From: an uncultured Pelagibacteraceae bacterium
GTDB taxonomy: Bacteria; Pseudomonadota; Alphaproteobacteria; Pelagibacterales; Pelagibacteraceae
Length of the DNA stretch: 64,000 bases
NCBI GenBank assembly: GCA_902622545.1
Contig: CACNQD010000003.1
Location: 236,756-300,755 of the forward strand
Direction of reading: 5' to 3'
Of this stretch, positions 26,217 to 36,586 are shown piece after piece (position 1 is the stretch's first letter; every line of letters begins with the position of its first letter). A program made the position numbers and the translations under genes. The notes under the pieces were generated by a model that was given only the letters and a program-made list of their open reading frames with translations, was not told the origin of the DNA and did not search any database.

Positions 26217-27990
26217 TTAATTTAGGAAAAGTTATTTTAATTTTTGCGCCTTGTTTATAATTTAAAAAATCAATTGCACCATTATGATCATTTATTATTT
26301 TTACAACTATTGATAAACCTAGGCCACTTCCATTTTTTTTTGTGGTAAAATATGGTTTAGATATCTCAGATATGTTTGTAGTATTAAAACCAATTCCATT
26401 ATCAATAATTAAGATCTCTATATAATCATTAATTTGATTAATTTCTATATTGATTTTTTTAATAAATTCACCATTTTTTTGATATTTTTCATTCAAACTT
26501 TCTATTGAATTTTTAATTAAATTGATAAAAACACGGTTGATTTGCTCACTATCGGCATTAATTAAAACTTTATCATTACACTTGAAATTTATATTTATAG
26601 AACTGTCATTCATTTTCATAAGTTTTAAACAATCATCAACAATTTTTTTTAAATTTGTTTTTTTAAAAATAGGTTTAGGCATTCTTGCAAAATCTGAAAA
26701 TTCATTTACTAGTTTTTCTATTAATTTTACTTGTTTATTAATTGTTTTAACTTTGTCGTTAAAGGATACTTTGTTATTTTCATCTAAAAGGTTTGTGTAT
26801 TTATTCTTTAAACTATCTATTATTAGTTGAATTGGTGTTAAAGGATTTTTTATTTCATGTGCAATTTTTCTTGCCACATTTTCCCATGCATCATGTCTTT
26901 CATTTGCTAATAATTTATTTTGCTGAGTTTTTAATCTATCAATCATTAAATTGAAGTTTTTGTTTAACTTTTCTAATTCTTTGTCAGTTTTAATCTCTGG
27001 AACTTTTGAATTTAAATTGCCTTTACCAATATTATTTGATGCAGAGATAAGATTATTGATTGATATAAAAAATCTAGATGAAAAACGTATTGCTATTGAA
27101 ATAGATAAAAACAACAATAGTGTAACAACAATCATATAAATTATTGCGAAAGAAATTTTGATACCTGTTCTTTTTTCTTGGACTGTATAATAGAAACTAA
27201 TGGCATCTTTTGACTCAGTGAGATATTTTGATATTTTTGGATCCAAAAATTTTACAACATAAACAAATGTATTATCATAGTTTGTCAATCTCATTAGTGC
27301 TGCAGAGGTATTTTCATAAGCATTAAGTATTTTTAACGGCCTGTCATCATTCTCAACCATTTTAAGAGCTTCTTTAGACGGAGGTTGATATAAATCTTTT
27401 TTTGCAAAATTTGATAAAATTAATTTACCTTCACTATTAACTAGGAAAATCCCATCTACATCTCTTATAATTTTTTGTGTATTCAAAAAATTAGTAAATT
27501 GTTTTTTATTATTTTTAAAAATCTTAATATTTTTATTTAAATCAAAAGCTACCAATACTATATCTGACTCAATTTTATTTCTTACGTCAATAACATAATT
27601 TTGAGCAATTTTATAAGAGTTATCTACTGCTGTAGTAATCTTTTTATCAAAATATTTTTCTACTGCAAATGAAAATAGGAAAAGAGAGAAAGCTGATATA
27701 AGTATAGACGGTATAAGAGTAAATAATGAAAAAAAGGCAATATACTTTCTGTTAGCTCTAGATCCTTCCACTACTATTTCACTTTTAATTGAATTTTTAA
27801 CTTCTAAAAAAATGAATAAAAAAAATATTATTAATAAAACAATATTAGACAACAGCAGGTATTGTAAATTTTCATCATTAAGTTTAATGAAACTTTTGTC
27901 TAAAAAGGTTAAAAAAGTCACAAAACCTAATAATAATGTGATAAAAAAAATTATGACTATAAATAAGTTTTTTTTAATGAAATTTAGCAT
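26206..27990 (-). CDS. ntrY: NtrY sensor histidine kinase
   Basis: This membrane kinase of 594 residues is the partner of NtrX. Hydrophobic segments lie at about 8-30, 44-64, 83-108 and 278-300, with a periplasmic sensor region between the last two. A HAMP domain (about 300-355) follows. The HisKA domain has His378 in ARKIAHEIKNPLTP, and the ATPase domain shows NLIKNSIES, DNGIGF and GSGLGLSIV. No PAS domain can be seen between HAMP and HisKA, where many NtrY proteins carry one. It overlaps ntrX by 11 bp. No ntrBC genes adjoin it. Confidence 0.93.
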   Translation of the reverse strand: MLNFIKKNLFIVIIFFITLLLGFVTFLTFLDKSFIKLNDENLQYLLLSNIVLLIIFFLFIFLEVKNSIKSEIVVEGSRANRKYIAFFSLFTLIPSILISAFSLFLFSFAVEKYFDKKITTAVDNSYKIAQNYVIDVRNKIESDIVLVAFDLNKNIKIFKNNKKQFTNFLNTQKIIRDVDGIFLVNSEGKLILSNFAKKDLYQPPSKEALKMVENDDRPLKILNAYENTSAALMRLTNYDNTFVYVVKFLDPKISKYLTESKDAISFYYTVQEKRTGIKISFAIIYMIVVTLLLFLSISIAIRFSSRFFISINNLISASNNIGKGNLNSKVPEIKTDKELEKLNKNFNLMIDRLKTQQNKLLANERHDAWENVARKIAHEIKNPLTPIQLIIDSLKNKYTNLLDENNKVSFNDKVKTINKQVKLIEKLVNEFSDFARMPKPIFKKTNLKKIVDDCLKLMKMNDSSININFKCNDKVLINADSEQINRVFINLIKNSIESLNEKYQKNGEFIKKINIEINQINDYIEILIIDNGIGFNTTNISEISKPYFTTKKNGSGLGLSIVVKIINDHNGAIDFLNYKQGAKIKITFPKLNVS

Positions 27991-28021
27991 TATGTTTAAA
28001 AATTAAAATTCATAAAATTAA

Positions 28022-29137
28022 ATGAACAACTGTTTTATAATATTAGCTGCTGGAAAAAGTAATAGATTTTTATCTAAAACTCCAAAACCATTTATTCAAT
28101 ATAATGGTGATATACTAATTAAACATTCTATAAATAAGGCAATTTTATCAAGAAAATTCTCAAAAATAGTAATTGCAATTAACAAAAATCACAGAAAGTA
28201 CATAAAAAAACTTAAATTAAATAAAGTTCGATTTGTTAATGGGGGCAAAACTAGAGCTGATTCTGCAAGAAATTGTTTAAATTACATTAAAAAATATAAA
28301 CCCAAAAATGTGTTTATCCATGACGCTGCAAGACCAAATTTTTCGTTAAATTTGATATTTAAATTGTTAAAGGCTTTAAAATTAAATGATGGATCAATTC
28401 CTGTCATACAAAGCATAGATACTTTAAAACTAAAAAATAATAAAAAAATACACAACTTAGATAGAAAAAAAATTTTTTTTTCTCAAACACCTCAAGCATT
28501 TAAATATAAAGTTCTTATGGAATTACAAAATAAAATAAACAAAGAAACAACAGATGATTCAAGTCTTTTAATTGCAGCAAATAAAAAAATTAAATTAATT
28601 AAAGGTGAAGAGAAAAATCATAAAATAACTACTTTAAAAGATTTAATGGAAAATAAAGTGTTTTATGGAATTGGTTTTGATGTACATAGATTGGTTCCTG
28701 GAAAAAAAATGTATCTAGGAGGAATTAAAATTAAGTCAAAATTAGGTACATTGGGCCATTCAGATGGTGATCCTATTCTTCATGCTATTACAGATGCAAT
28801 TCTTGGTGCTTGTAGAATGGGAGATATTGGAGAAAAATTCTCAGATAAAAGTAGAAAATATAAAGATATAAGGTCTACTATATTGTTAGAGAAAGTCATG
28901 AAAGAAATTAAATTAAAAAATTTTGATATAAATAATATTGATATAAATGTAATTACCGAAACTCCTAAACTAAAAAAACTTAAAAAAAAAATAATTTTAT
29001 CAATTTCAAAATTATGCAAGATTAAAAAAGATAAGATAAATTTAAAAGGTAAAACCACCGAAAAACTTGGTGTTATTGGAAAAGAAAAAGCTATTGCATG
29101 TGAAGTAATAGCATCAATACAAAAAAAATATGATTAA
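28022..29137 (+). CDS. ispDF: Bifunctional IspD/IspF isoprenoid enzyme
   Basis: This fused enzyme of the MEP pathway has 371 residues. The N-terminal IspD part (about 1-212) has LAAGKSNRF (8-16), HDAARPNF (100-107) and the TTDDSSLL block. It makes CDP-methylerythritol. The C-terminal IspF part (about 214-371) has GFDVHRLVPG with metal ligands Asp220 and His222, GHSDGDPILHAI with His254, and the end block GKTTEKLG. It closes the cyclodiphosphate. Dxr, an earlier step, is encoded at 50897-52063. The downstream pgpA overlaps by 8 bp. Confidence 0.95.
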   Translation: MNNCFIILAAGKSNRFLSKTPKPFIQYNGDILIKHSINKAILSRKFSKIVIAINKNHRKYIKKLKLNKVRFVNGGKTRADSARNCLNYIKKYKPKNVFIHDAARPNFSLNLIFKLLKALKLNDGSIPVIQSIDTLKLKNNKKIHNLDRKKIFFSQTPQAFKYKVLMELQNKINKETTDDSSLLIAANKKIKLIKGEEKNHKITTLKDLMENKVFYGIGFDVHRLVPGKKMYLGGIKIKSKLGTLGHSDGDPILHAITDAILGACRMGDIGEKFSDKSRKYKDIRSTILLEKVMKEIKLKNFDINNIDINVITETPKLKKLKKKIILSISKLCKIKKDKINLKGKTTEKLGVIGKEKAIACEVIASIQKKYD

Positions 29138-29630
29138 AGTACTTGGTAAATTAATTTTAACCATGTTTAATATTGGTAAACTAGGGAATTTTCCAGGAAC
29201 TATTGCTTCAGCGATTACCTCATTTATTTATATTTTTTTTTTTTATTTTAAAGTTCATTATTTGACTTTATTTTTAATATTCTTATTTCTTTTGTTAATA
29301 TCTACCTACTTAATAAATTTTTTAAAAGATGAGTTTGAAGAAGTAGATTCAAAAGAAATAGTAATTGATGAGTATTTGGGTCAATCTATACCAATACTTT
29401 TTTTTTATGTAATTTTGTTTGAAGCATCGGTATCAAATAAATTCTTTATTATAATAGTATTAATTTCATTCATTGGATTTAGGTTTTTTGATATTCTTAA
29501 GCCCTTCCCTATAAATTATATTGATAGTAATTACAAAAATGGTTTTGGAGTTATTTTTGATGATATAGTGGCAGGAATTTTTACAACTATTGTACTATAT
29601 ATATTTATAATTATTTATGACAAATTCTAA
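29130..29630 (+). CDS. pgpA: Phosphatidylglycerophosphatase A
   Basis: PgpA dephosphorylates phosphatidylglycerol phosphate to phosphatidylglycerol at the inner membrane. Family marks in the 166 residues are GKLGNFPGTIASAI near the N-terminus, EIVIDEYLGQSIP (about 90-102), FRFFDILKPFPI (about 132-143) and GFGVIFDDIVAGI near the C-terminus. Several hydrophobic segments match the family. The gene is translationally overlapped with ispDF and cinA, so the three form one unit. Confidence 0.93.
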   Translation: MIKVLGKLILTMFNIGKLGNFPGTIASAITSFIYIFFFYFKVHYLTLFLIFLFLLLISTYLINFLKDEFEEVDSKEIVIDEYLGQSIPILFFYVILFEASVSNKFFIIIVLISFIGFRFFDILKPFPINYIDSNYKNGFGVIFDDIVAGIFTTIVLYIFIIIYDKF

Positions 29631-30087
29631 AAAGTTAATAAATTTATTAAAACAAAAAAAACTTAGAATTAGTTTTGCTGAGTCATGTACAGGTGGTCTT
29701 ATGTCAAGTATTATTACTTCAAATGCTGGTTCATCAAAAGTTTTTAACTTAGGTCTTGTTACATACTCAAATAAAGCTAAACAAAAAATACTTAAAGTGC
29801 CTAATAAAGTTATAAAAAAATATGGTGCTGTTAGTGTTCAATGTTGTTTATGTATGGTTAATAATTTAAGTAAAATAAGTGAAAGTCATATAAACATTTC
29901 AATTACAGGCATTGCTGGACCAAAGGGTGGTACAAAAAAAAAGCCTGTTGGTTTAGTGTTTATTGGATTGAAATTTAAAAGAAAAACACTTGTTTATAAG
30001 TATTTATTTAGGAAAAAATCGAGAAAAAATTTTCAAAAAATAACTGTAAATACAGTTATAAAAACAGTTTTATCTGTTATTAAATAA
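29617..30087 (+). CDS. CinA-family nicotinamide-nucleotide amidase
   Basis: This 156-residue protein consists only of the CinA C-terminal domain, as in stand-alone NMN deamidases (PncC type). Conserved blocks are FAESCTGGLMSSIIT, GLVTYSNKAKQKIL, VSITGIAGPKGGTKKKPVG-type sequence near residues 95-115, and GLVFIGL. The predicted reaction is NMN to nicotinic acid mononucleotide in NAD salvage. It overlaps pgpA by 14 bp. Its 3' end converges with the ratA-like gene and overlaps it by 18 bp on the opposite strand. Confidence 0.88.
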   Translation: MTNSKKLINLLKQKKLRISFAESCTGGLMSSIITSNAGSSKVFNLGLVTYSNKAKQKILKVPNKVIKKYGAVSVQCCLCMVNNLSKISESHINISITGIAGPKGGTKKKPVGLVFIGLKFKRKTLVYKYLFRKKSRKNFQKITVNTVIKTVLSVIK

Positions 30088-30519
30088 CTCTTCCGCTCTT
30101 CTTTGAAAAGCATCAGCTATCTTATCTAAGCCGTACTTAAAAGATTTTGTCATTAAAATATTAAGGAATTTATTTTTTAATTCAAAATCAACATCAAAAG
30201 AAACTTCAGTTAATTTACCTGTTTCTTTAAATTTCCATTTATTATCAAGATATTTCAAAGGACCGTCTATATTTTTTACGAGTATACTATCGTCTTTTTT
30301 AATATACTTTACATCGCTTTTATATGTATCTTTAAAAGGTCCTTTTCCAATTGTTAAGTCTGCAATGATTAATTGATTATCATTGTCAAAAATTTTCTCA
30401 TAAATTTTTGCATTTAAGCAATAAGGAATAAATTTTGGATAATCTTCAATATTTAAGACAAGATTAATTAGATCTTTTTTTGTACAATTAATGGTTCTCT
30501 TTACTGATGCTTTTGGCAT
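30070..30519 (-). CDS. RatA/Coq10-like START-domain protein
   Basis: This 149-residue protein belongs to the polyketide cyclase/START family of RatA and mitochondrial Coq10. Marks are [19 protein letters not shown] near the N-terminus, the middle [11 protein letters not shown] and a C-terminal helix ([21 protein letters not shown]). Coq10 proteins bind ubiquinone and support respiration. RatA in Escherichia coli was described as inhibiting 70S assembly. Placement next to lipA is typical of alphaproteobacteria. The ubiquinone role is the better guess. Its start overlaps the lipA end by 32 bp. Confidence 0.8.
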   Translation of the reverse strand: MPKASVKRTINCTKKDLINLVLNIEDYPKFIPYCLNAKIYEKIFDNDNQLIIADLTIGKGPFKDTYKSDVKYIKKDDSILVKNIDGPLKYLDNKWKFKETGKLTEVSFDVDFELKNKFLNILMTKSFKYGLDKIADAFQRRAEELFNNR

Positions 30520-31438
30520 TAATTAGTTTTCTATTTTTCTTTAAAAGAGCAAAATCTTCATCAGCATGATAAGAAGATCTAGTTAGTGGTGATGACGAAA
30601 CTAATAAAAATCCTTTTGCTTTAGCAATTGTTTCCAAGTCTTTGAATTCGATTGGATCATAGTATCTTTGCAAAGGAAAATGTTTTACTGATGGTTGCAA
30701 GTATTGTCCAATAGTTAAAAAATCAACATTAGCAAATCTTAAGTCATCCATAACTTGAATTATTTCATCTTTGGTTTCACCCATTCCAACCATAATTCCG
30801 GACTTTGTAAAAATATTTTCATCAATTATTTTAGCATTTTTTAGTAACTCAAGTGATGCAAAATATCTAGAACCAGGTCTAACTTTTAAATATAAACTTG
30901 GGACTGTTTCAATATTATGGTTGAACACATCTGGTTTCGCATCTAAGACTTTTTTATAAGCGTCACCTTTTCTAAGAAAATCAGGAGTTAAAACTTCAAT
31001 GGTTGTATCAGGATTTTCTTTTCTTGTCTCAATAATGGTTTCATAAAAATGATTAGATCCTCCATCATCTAAATCATCTCTATCGACTGAAGTTATAACC
31101 ACATGTCTCAAATTAAGTTTTTTAACAGCTAGAGATATTTTTTTTGGTTCTAAAAGATCAAGTTTATCTGGTCTGCCTGTTTTTACATCGCAAAAGGCAC
31201 AAGCTCTTGTGCAAGTGTCACCCATAATCATAAATGTGGCATGTCTTTTGCTCCAACATTCTGTAATATTCGGGCAATTAGCTTCTTGGCAAACGGTTAC
31301 CAGGTTATTTTGATTTACTACACTTTTTGTTAAAAAAAATTCACGACTATTAGTAAGTTTTGATCTAATCCATTCTGGTTTTTTTTTTATTGGATTAATA
31401 GGGTTTTTTTGTTTTTCAGGATGTCTAAATTTACTCAT
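30488..31438 (-). CDS. lipA: Lipoyl synthase
   Basis: This radical-SAM enzyme inserts two sulfur atoms into octanoyl groups on lipoyl domains. Both iron-sulfur clusters are visible. The auxiliary cluster has Cys50, Cys55 and Cys61 ([12 protein letters not shown]), and the SAM cluster has Cys76, Cys80 and Cys83 (CTRACAFC). The RSSYHADE tail carries the serine that ligands the auxiliary cluster. Its 316 residues are standard. It overlaps the ftsB-like gene by 8 bp. The pdh genes that often lie upstream are not here. Confidence 0.96.
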   Translation of the reverse strand: MSKFRHPEKQKNPINPIKKKPEWIRSKLTNSREFFLTKSVVNQNNLVTVCQEANCPNITECWSKRHATFMIMGDTCTRACAFCDVKTGRPDKLDLLEPKKISLAVKKLNLRHVVITSVDRDDLDDGGSNHFYETIIETRKENPDTTIEVLTPDFLRKGDAYKKVLDAKPDVFNHNIETVPSLYLKVRPGSRYFASLELLKNAKIIDENIFTKSGIMVGMGETKDEIIQVMDDLRFANVDFLTIGQYLQPSVKHFPLQRYYDPIEFKDLETIAKAKGFLLVSSSPLTRSSYHADEDFALLKKNRKLINAKSISKENH

Positions 31439-31727
31439 TTTTAATTATATAAACTGTTTCACCTTTTTTACCTAATAAAAATTTGTCACGTAACAAAATC
31501 TCAATATAATCAGCATCTATATTATCGCTTAAAAGACTATTTGATTTTTCCAATTCTTCAATTTCCTGTATAATTAATTTCTCCTTAGTTTTAAGGTTAT
31601 TTATATAATTTCTTTTCTCAAAATATGAAAATAAACCCCTATTTCCACTAAGTAAATTTAAAATGAAGTACAAAATTAATAATATAGGAATAACAAAAAG
31701 TAGTTTGTCCTTAATATTTTTTATCAT
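31431..31727 (-). CDS. FtsB/DivIC-like septum protein
   Basis: This 98-residue protein has one N-terminal membrane segment (about 11-26) followed by a coiled coil ([19 protein letters not shown]) and a C-terminal motif [20 protein letters not shown]. That layout is the FtsB/DivIC septum-formation initiator family, which links FtsQ and FtsL in the divisome. Its position directly after eno is the usual alphaproteobacterial context. The start overlaps the eno stop by 4 bp. Confidence 0.85.
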   Translation of the reverse strand: MIKNIKDKLLFVIPILLILYFILNLLSGNRGLFSYFEKRNYINNLKTKEKLIIQEIEELEKSNSLLSDNIDADYIEILLRDKFLLGKKGETVYIIKNE

Positions 31728-32980
31728 TTCAATCTCATCATATTATTTTTATTACATAACTCTTGTTCTATTCTTAACAATTGATTGTATTTTGCAACTC
31801 TTTCTGACCTGCATAAAGAGCCTGTTTTTATTTGTGAGGAATTTGTTCCGACTGCTAAATCGGATATAAATGTATCTTCAGAATCACCCGATCTATGAGA
31901 AATGATTGTTTGATATCCAATTTGTTGAGCAAATTTAATTACATCTAGTGTCTCTGTAACTGTTCCAATTTGATTAAGTTTAATTAAAATTGAATTAGAA
32001 GATTGACATAAAAAACCTTTTTTCAATCTTTGTAAGTTTGTAACATACAAGTCATCTCCAACGATCTGAATAGTTTTTTCTCTTTTTGTTAATTCAGACC
32101 ATGCTTTCCAATCATTTTCAGCAAATGGATCTTCAATTGATTTTATCTTAAATTTCCTAATAATTTTCACATAACCATCTATAGATTTTTTAATTGACGT
32201 ATATTTATTTGAATGAATTGAGTAAGTTCCGTTTTTATATAATTCATTCGCTGCAACATCTAAACAAATAGAAACATCCTTCCCATTCACATATCCTGAC
32301 TTTTTAATTGAATTAATTATTAAATTTAAAGCATCTTCATTTTTACTAATCATAGGTGCAAATCCACCCTCATCACCTACTGCTGTAGAGAGATTCTTGT
32401 TTTTAATTAATTGTTTTAGATTTTGAATTACTAAAAAACAAATGTTCATTGCTTCAGAAAAAGTTTTTGCCTTATCTGGTCTAATCATAAATTCTTGAAT
32501 TCTAAGACCATTATTAGCATGAGCACCGCCATTAATTATATTCATTAATGGAAATGGCAATTTAAAATTTTTTTTTATGAAAAAATTTTTATATAAAGGA
32601 ATTTTTTTGATTTTTGCTGATAATTTTTTAACAGCCATAGATACTGAAAGTATAGAGTTTGCTCCCAGTTTGGTTTTTTGTTTTGTGCCATCTAATTTTA
32701 TTAATATTGAGTCTATTAGTTCTTGATTATGAACGTTTTTTTTTAAAATTTTTTTTGAGATTATTTTATTAACAAAATAAACAGCTTTAAAAACACTTTT
32801 TCCTAAATATTTTTTATTGTTTTTGTCCCTTTTTTCATATGCTTCATAAGATCCAGTTGATGCACCAGATGGACATATTGATTTAGAAGAAATATTTCTA
32901 CAAAAAACTTCAGTCTCAATTGTCGGTAATCCACGGCTATCGAAAACTTGTCTTGCTACAACTTTCGTGATTTTAGCCAT
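31724..32980 (-). CDS. eno: Enolase
   Basis: Enolase interconverts 2-phosphoglycerate and phosphoenolpyruvate. The 418 residues show VFDSRGLPTIETEV near the N-terminus, GGAHANNGL, the catalytic region VGDEGGFAP, metal ligands in CLDVAANE, SIEDPFAENDW and VGDDLYVTN, ILIKLNQIGTVTE with the catalytic lysine, and SHRSGDSEDTFISDLAVG. It is preceded by kdsA with an 8-bp gap. Confidence 0.96.
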   Translation of the reverse strand: MAKITKVVARQVFDSRGLPTIETEVFCRNISSKSICPSGASTGSYEAYEKRDKNNKKYLGKSVFKAVYFVNKIISKKILKKNVHNQELIDSILIKLDGTKQKTKLGANSILSVSMAVKKLSAKIKKIPLYKNFFIKKNFKLPFPLMNIINGGAHANNGLRIQEFMIRPDKAKTFSEAMNICFLVIQNLKQLIKNKNLSTAVGDEGGFAPMISKNEDALNLIINSIKKSGYVNGKDVSICLDVAANELYKNGTYSIHSNKYTSIKKSIDGYVKIIRKFKIKSIEDPFAENDWKAWSELTKREKTIQIVGDDLYVTNLQRLKKGFLCQSSNSILIKLNQIGTVTETLDVIKFAQQIGYQTIISHRSGDSEDTFISDLAVGTNSSQIKTGSLCRSERVAKYNQLLRIEQELCNKNNMMRLK

Positions 32981-32988
32981 ATTTTTTT

Positions 32989-33813
32989 TTAATTTTTTAT
33001 TAGTTTATCTATTTGAACTAATTTATCTAATAAAGCATCTAATTCTTTTAAGGGAATCATATTTGGGCCATCTGATGGAGCGTTATCTGGGTCTTGATGC
33101 GTCTCTATAAATACAGCAGCAACTCCTACTGCAACTGCAGCTCTTGATAAATCTGAAACAAACTCTCGTTCACCACCACTTTTATTTCCTAAACCACCAG
33201 GTTGTTGAACTGAGTGAGTTGCATCAAAAACTATAGGATAACCTAGTTTTGACATTATAGCCAAAGATCTCATGTCTGATACTAAAGTGTTATAACCAAA
33301 GCATGCACCTCTTTCTGTTATTAAAATATTATTATTACCTGAGTCAGAAATTTTTTTCGTAACGTTAATCATGTCCCATGGAGCTAAAAATTGTCCTTTT
33401 TTAACATTGATAATTTTATTTGTTTTAGCTGCAGCTATTAACAAGTCAGTTTGTCTGCATAAAAAAGCTGGAATTTGAATTATATCAACATGGTTAGCCA
33501 CATCTGAGCATTGTTCGGCACTATGAACATCTGTTAAAATTGGCACTCCTAATTCTTGTTTAATTTTATCAAAAATTGGTAATGAGTTTTCTAAACCTGC
33601 ACCTCTTTTACCTTTTAAACTAGTCCTATTAGCCTTATCAAAAGAAGTTTTATAAACAAATCCTAAATTATATTTTTTTGCAATCTCCCCTATTTTGCCA
33701 GCCATATCCAGCGCGTGTTGCTCAGTTTCTAATTGGCAAGGACCTGCAATAAGACAGATTTGTTTATCGTTTGATATTTGAATATCGTTACAATTAATTG
33801 TTAGATTTTTCAT
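32989..33813 (-). CDS. kdsA: KDO-8-phosphate synthase
   Basis: KdsA condenses phosphoenolpyruvate with arabinose-5-phosphate to make KDO-8-phosphate for lipopolysaccharide. From the ATG at 33813 the protein has 274 residues. A GTG at 33831 would only add six residues that do not belong to the family N-terminus. Conserved blocks are [64 protein letters not shown] and [19 protein letters not shown]. It overlaps the pyrG end by 20 bp and leads into eno. Confidence 0.94.
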   Translation of the reverse strand: MKNLTINCNDIQISNDKQICLIAGPCQLETEQHALDMAGKIGEIAKKYNLGFVYKTSFDKANRTSLKGKRGAGLENSLPIFDKIKQELGVPILTDVHSAEQCSDVANHVDIIQIPAFLCRQTDLLIAAAKTNKIINVKKGQFLAPWDMINVTKKISDSGNNNILITERGACFGYNTLVSDMRSLAIMSKLGYPIVFDATHSVQQPGGLGNKSGGEREFVSDLSRAAVAVGVAAVFIETHQDPDNAPSDGPNMIPLKELDALLDKLVQIDKLIKN

Positions 33814-35428
33814 TATTTTTTTTTGCTGCACTGATAAAAGATGAGAATAATGGATGTGGGTCTAAAGGTCTAGATTTAAATTCAGGATGAAATTGAACTC
33901 CAATAAACCAAGGATGATTTTTTAATTCAATTATTTCCGGTAAATTATTATCTGGCGACAAGCCTGAAAATAACATACCTTTTTTTTCAAATTTCTTTTT
34001 CATCTTTATATTTACCTCGTATCGGTGTCTATGTCTCTCACGAATAATTTTAGATTTATATATATCTTTTATTTGTGAATTGTGTTGTAATTTTGCTGTA
34101 TATAAACCTAGACGCATAGTTCCACCTAATTTAGTAGAAGTACCTTTAACAATTTTGCCATCTTTGCTCCACTCTTCGATTAAGCCAACAACTGAAAAAC
34201 ATTTTTTATCTAATTCACTAGATCCTGCTTTTTTTATTTTTAAAACATTTCTAGCAAACTCTATTACAGCCATTTGCATCCCAAAACATATACCAAGAAA
34301 AGGTATATTATTTTTTCTTGCATAATTTATACACGCTATTTTACCTTCAGTGCCTCTTTTGCCAAAGCCACCAGGTATCAAAATTCCAGATGCATCAATT
34401 AATTTCTTTCTAATTTCCGATATTTTAAGTTTATCAGACTCTATTCTTATTATTTTAATTTTTACGTTATTTTTTATTCCACCATGAACTAAGGCTTCAT
34501 CTAATGATTTATATGCATCTTTTAAATCTACATATTTACCAACAATTGCAATATTTATTACTTTTAAATTTTTATCAGTTACAATTTTTGTTACATTTTT
34601 CCATGGAGAGAGATTAATTTTTTTTTTTGGTTTTATTTTAAAATATTTTAAAACTTGTCTATCCAAACCCTCATTAAAAAAACTTATTGGTGCTTCATAA
34701 ATAGTTTTTACATCAACTGTTTCTATAACTCTCTCTATTGGAATATTACAAAATAGAGATATTTTTTTTCTTTGATCTAATGGTATTGATTGTTGTGATC
34801 TACAAATGATAATATCTGGCTGTATACCTATGCTTCTTAATTCTTTTACTGAATGTTGGGTTGGTTTTGTTTTAATTTCATCTGAAGATTTTAAAAATGG
34901 CACTAGCGTTAAATGAACAAATAAAGTTTTCTCTTTTCCAATGTCGTTAGAAAATTGTCTAATAGCCTCTAAAAAAGGTAAACTCTCGATATCACCTACG
35001 GTTCCACCTATTTCACAAATAACAAAATCTTCATTTTTAATATCTTTTTTAATAAACTGTTTAATTCTTTCTGTAACATGCGGTATAACCTGAACAGTTT
35101 TTCCTAAATAGTCTCCCTTACGTTCTTTAGAAATTATATCACTATAGATTTTTCCAGTCGTAATATTATCACTTTTTTTTGCAGATATATTTGTAAACCT
35201 TTCATAATGCCCAAGATCTAAGTCGGTTTCAGCTCCATCGTCAGTAACGAATACTTCGCCATGCTGAAATGGACTCATTGTGCCAGGATCGACATTTAAA
35301 TAAGGATCCATTTTTCTAATTCTTACTTTGTAACCTTGAGATTTAAGTAAATATCCTAGCGAAGCAGATGATAATCCTTTTCCAAGTGAAGAAACCACGC
35401 CGCCAGTGACAAAAATGAATCGCGCCAT
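33794..35428 (-). CDS. pyrG: CTP synthase
   Basis: PyrG aminates UTP to CTP using glutamine. The N-terminal synthetase domain begins [18 protein letters not shown], has the [22 protein letters not shown] block and [11 protein letters not shown]. The C-terminal class I glutaminase domain has FLGICFGMQ with the nucleophilic cysteine and the HPEFKSRP histidine-glutamate pair. The 544 residues are normal. It lies between secG and kdsA, the usual order in alphaproteobacteria. Confidence 0.97.
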   Translation of the reverse strand: MARFIFVTGGVVSSLGKGLSSASLGYLLKSQGYKVRIRKMDPYLNVDPGTMSPFQHGEVFVTDDGAETDLDLGHYERFTNISAKKSDNITTGKIYSDIISKERKGDYLGKTVQVIPHVTERIKQFIKKDIKNEDFVICEIGGTVGDIESLPFLEAIRQFSNDIGKEKTLFVHLTLVPFLKSSDEIKTKPTQHSVKELRSIGIQPDIIICRSQQSIPLDQRKKISLFCNIPIERVIETVDVKTIYEAPISFFNEGLDRQVLKYFKIKPKKKINLSPWKNVTKIVTDKNLKVINIAIVGKYVDLKDAYKSLDEALVHGGIKNNVKIKIIRIESDKLKISEIRKKLIDASGILIPGGFGKRGTEGKIACINYARKNNIPFLGICFGMQMAVIEFARNVLKIKKAGSSELDKKCFSVVGLIEEWSKDGKIVKGTSTKLGGTMRLGLYTAKLQHNSQIKDIYKSKIIRERHRHRYEVNIKMKKKFEKKGMLFSGLSPDNNLPEIIELKNHPWFIGVQFHPEFKSRPLDPHPLFSSFISAAKKNNEKSNN

Positions 35429-35472
35429 GGAATTATGTTATAGCTCTTATTAGTAAAAATTAAAAGTGTTAA

Positions 35473-35775
35473 TTAATTATTTTGGGGAATCTTAGGAGCG
35501 TCACTATCAGTATTTTGCTCAATTTTATCCAATAAAGATTTCTCAGGTTCCAATTCTTTATTTGAGAGGATAGTTAGACACAAACTACAGATTATAAATA
35601 AAGTTGCTACTATAGCAGTTGCTTTAGTGAAAAAATTACTGCTTGATCTTGAAAACATATAATTTTCTTGACTAACTCCAATACCTAATGCTCCACCCTC
35701 TGATTGTTGGAATAGGACAAGAATAACTAATATTAAAGCAAGTATTATATTTATTGTAAGTAATATATTTTCCAT
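35473..35775 (-). CDS. secG: Preprotein translocase subunit SecG
   Basis: This small inner-membrane protein of 100 residues has two hydrophobic segments (about 5-21 and 52-71). They flank the conserved cytoplasmic loop LFQQSEGGALGIGVSQENYMFSR, which includes the GGALG motif. SecG assists SecYE in protein export. The C-terminal tail is hydrophilic. It starts 5 bp after tpiA ends and precedes pyrG. Confidence 0.93.
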   Translation of the reverse strand: MENILLTINIILALILVILVLFQQSEGGALGIGVSQENYMFSRSSSNFFTKATAIVATLFIICSLCLTILSNKELEPEKSLLDKIEQNTDSDAPKIPQNN

Positions 35776-35780
35776 GACGT

Positions 35781-36530
35781 TTAATTAATTGTTTTTTTAA
35801 TTATATCAATAAATTTTTTAGAATTTTGCGACGCTCCCCCTATCAAAAAACCATTTATTTCCTTAATTTGTTTTAAATTATTTATGTTTTGGTTGTTTAC
35901 TGATCCTCCATAAATAATTTTTGTTTTTTGGTTTTTAAATTTATTTTTTATAATTTTTTTTATAATAATTACTTGTTTTGTTAATTCTTTATTTGTTAAA
36001 ATTTTTCCAGTACCAATAGACCAAACAGGCTCATACGCAAAAATAATTTTATCGATTTTTTTAATTTTTTTTAATCCCAAATCAATTTGCTGTTTTAAAA
36101 TTTTATTAGTTTTCTTATTTTTTTTTTCAAATAAATTTTCTCCAATACAAAAAATTACATTTAAGTTATTCAAAATTGCACTACAAATTTTTTTATTAAT
36201 TTGAGTATTGGTTTCTCCATTAGATCTATTTTCAGAGTGACCAATTATAACATATTTAGCACCTAATTTTTTTATCATAGTAGAACTAATTGATCCTGTG
36301 TAAGGTCCAGTATTTATTTCGTAATGACAATTCTGGGCGCCAACATCTAAACTGGTTTTCCTAGTTTTAATTACAAAGTTGTTTAAAAGTGTATATGGAG
36401 GACAATAAATAATTTTTGCATTTTTATAATTCTTTTTTTTGCTTAAATTGATGACACTTTCTATAGATTTCACTGAATTTAAATTTCCAAACATTTTCCA
36501 GTTTGCAATGAATAATATTTTGTTTGTCAT
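35781..36530 (-). CDS. tpiA: Triosephosphate isomerase
   Basis: TpiA interconverts dihydroxyacetone phosphate and glyceraldehyde-3-phosphate. The 249 residues show the catalytic set: ANWKMFGN with the lysine near residue 11, VIIGHSENR with the histidine, FAYEPVWSIGTG with the catalytic glutamate and flexible loop, and IIYGGSVNNQN. The GASQNSKKF phosphate-binding end is present. It is divergent from the ppiD-like gene. Confidence 0.96.
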   Translation of the reverse strand: MTNKILFIANWKMFGNLNSVKSIESVINLSKKKNYKNAKIIYCPPYTLLNNFVIKTRKTSLDVGAQNCHYEINTGPYTGSISSTMIKKLGAKYVIIGHSENRSNGETNTQINKKICSAILNNLNVIFCIGENLFEKKNKKTNKILKQQIDLGLKKIKKIDKIIFAYEPVWSIGTGKILTNKELTKQVIIIKKIIKNKFKNQKTKIIYGGSVNNQNINNLKQIKEINGFLIGGASQNSKKFIDIIKKTIN

Positions 36531-36586
36531 AGTATCAAATATAATTTATAGATTTGTTTTTATAGTTCAATATTTTATCATATGTT

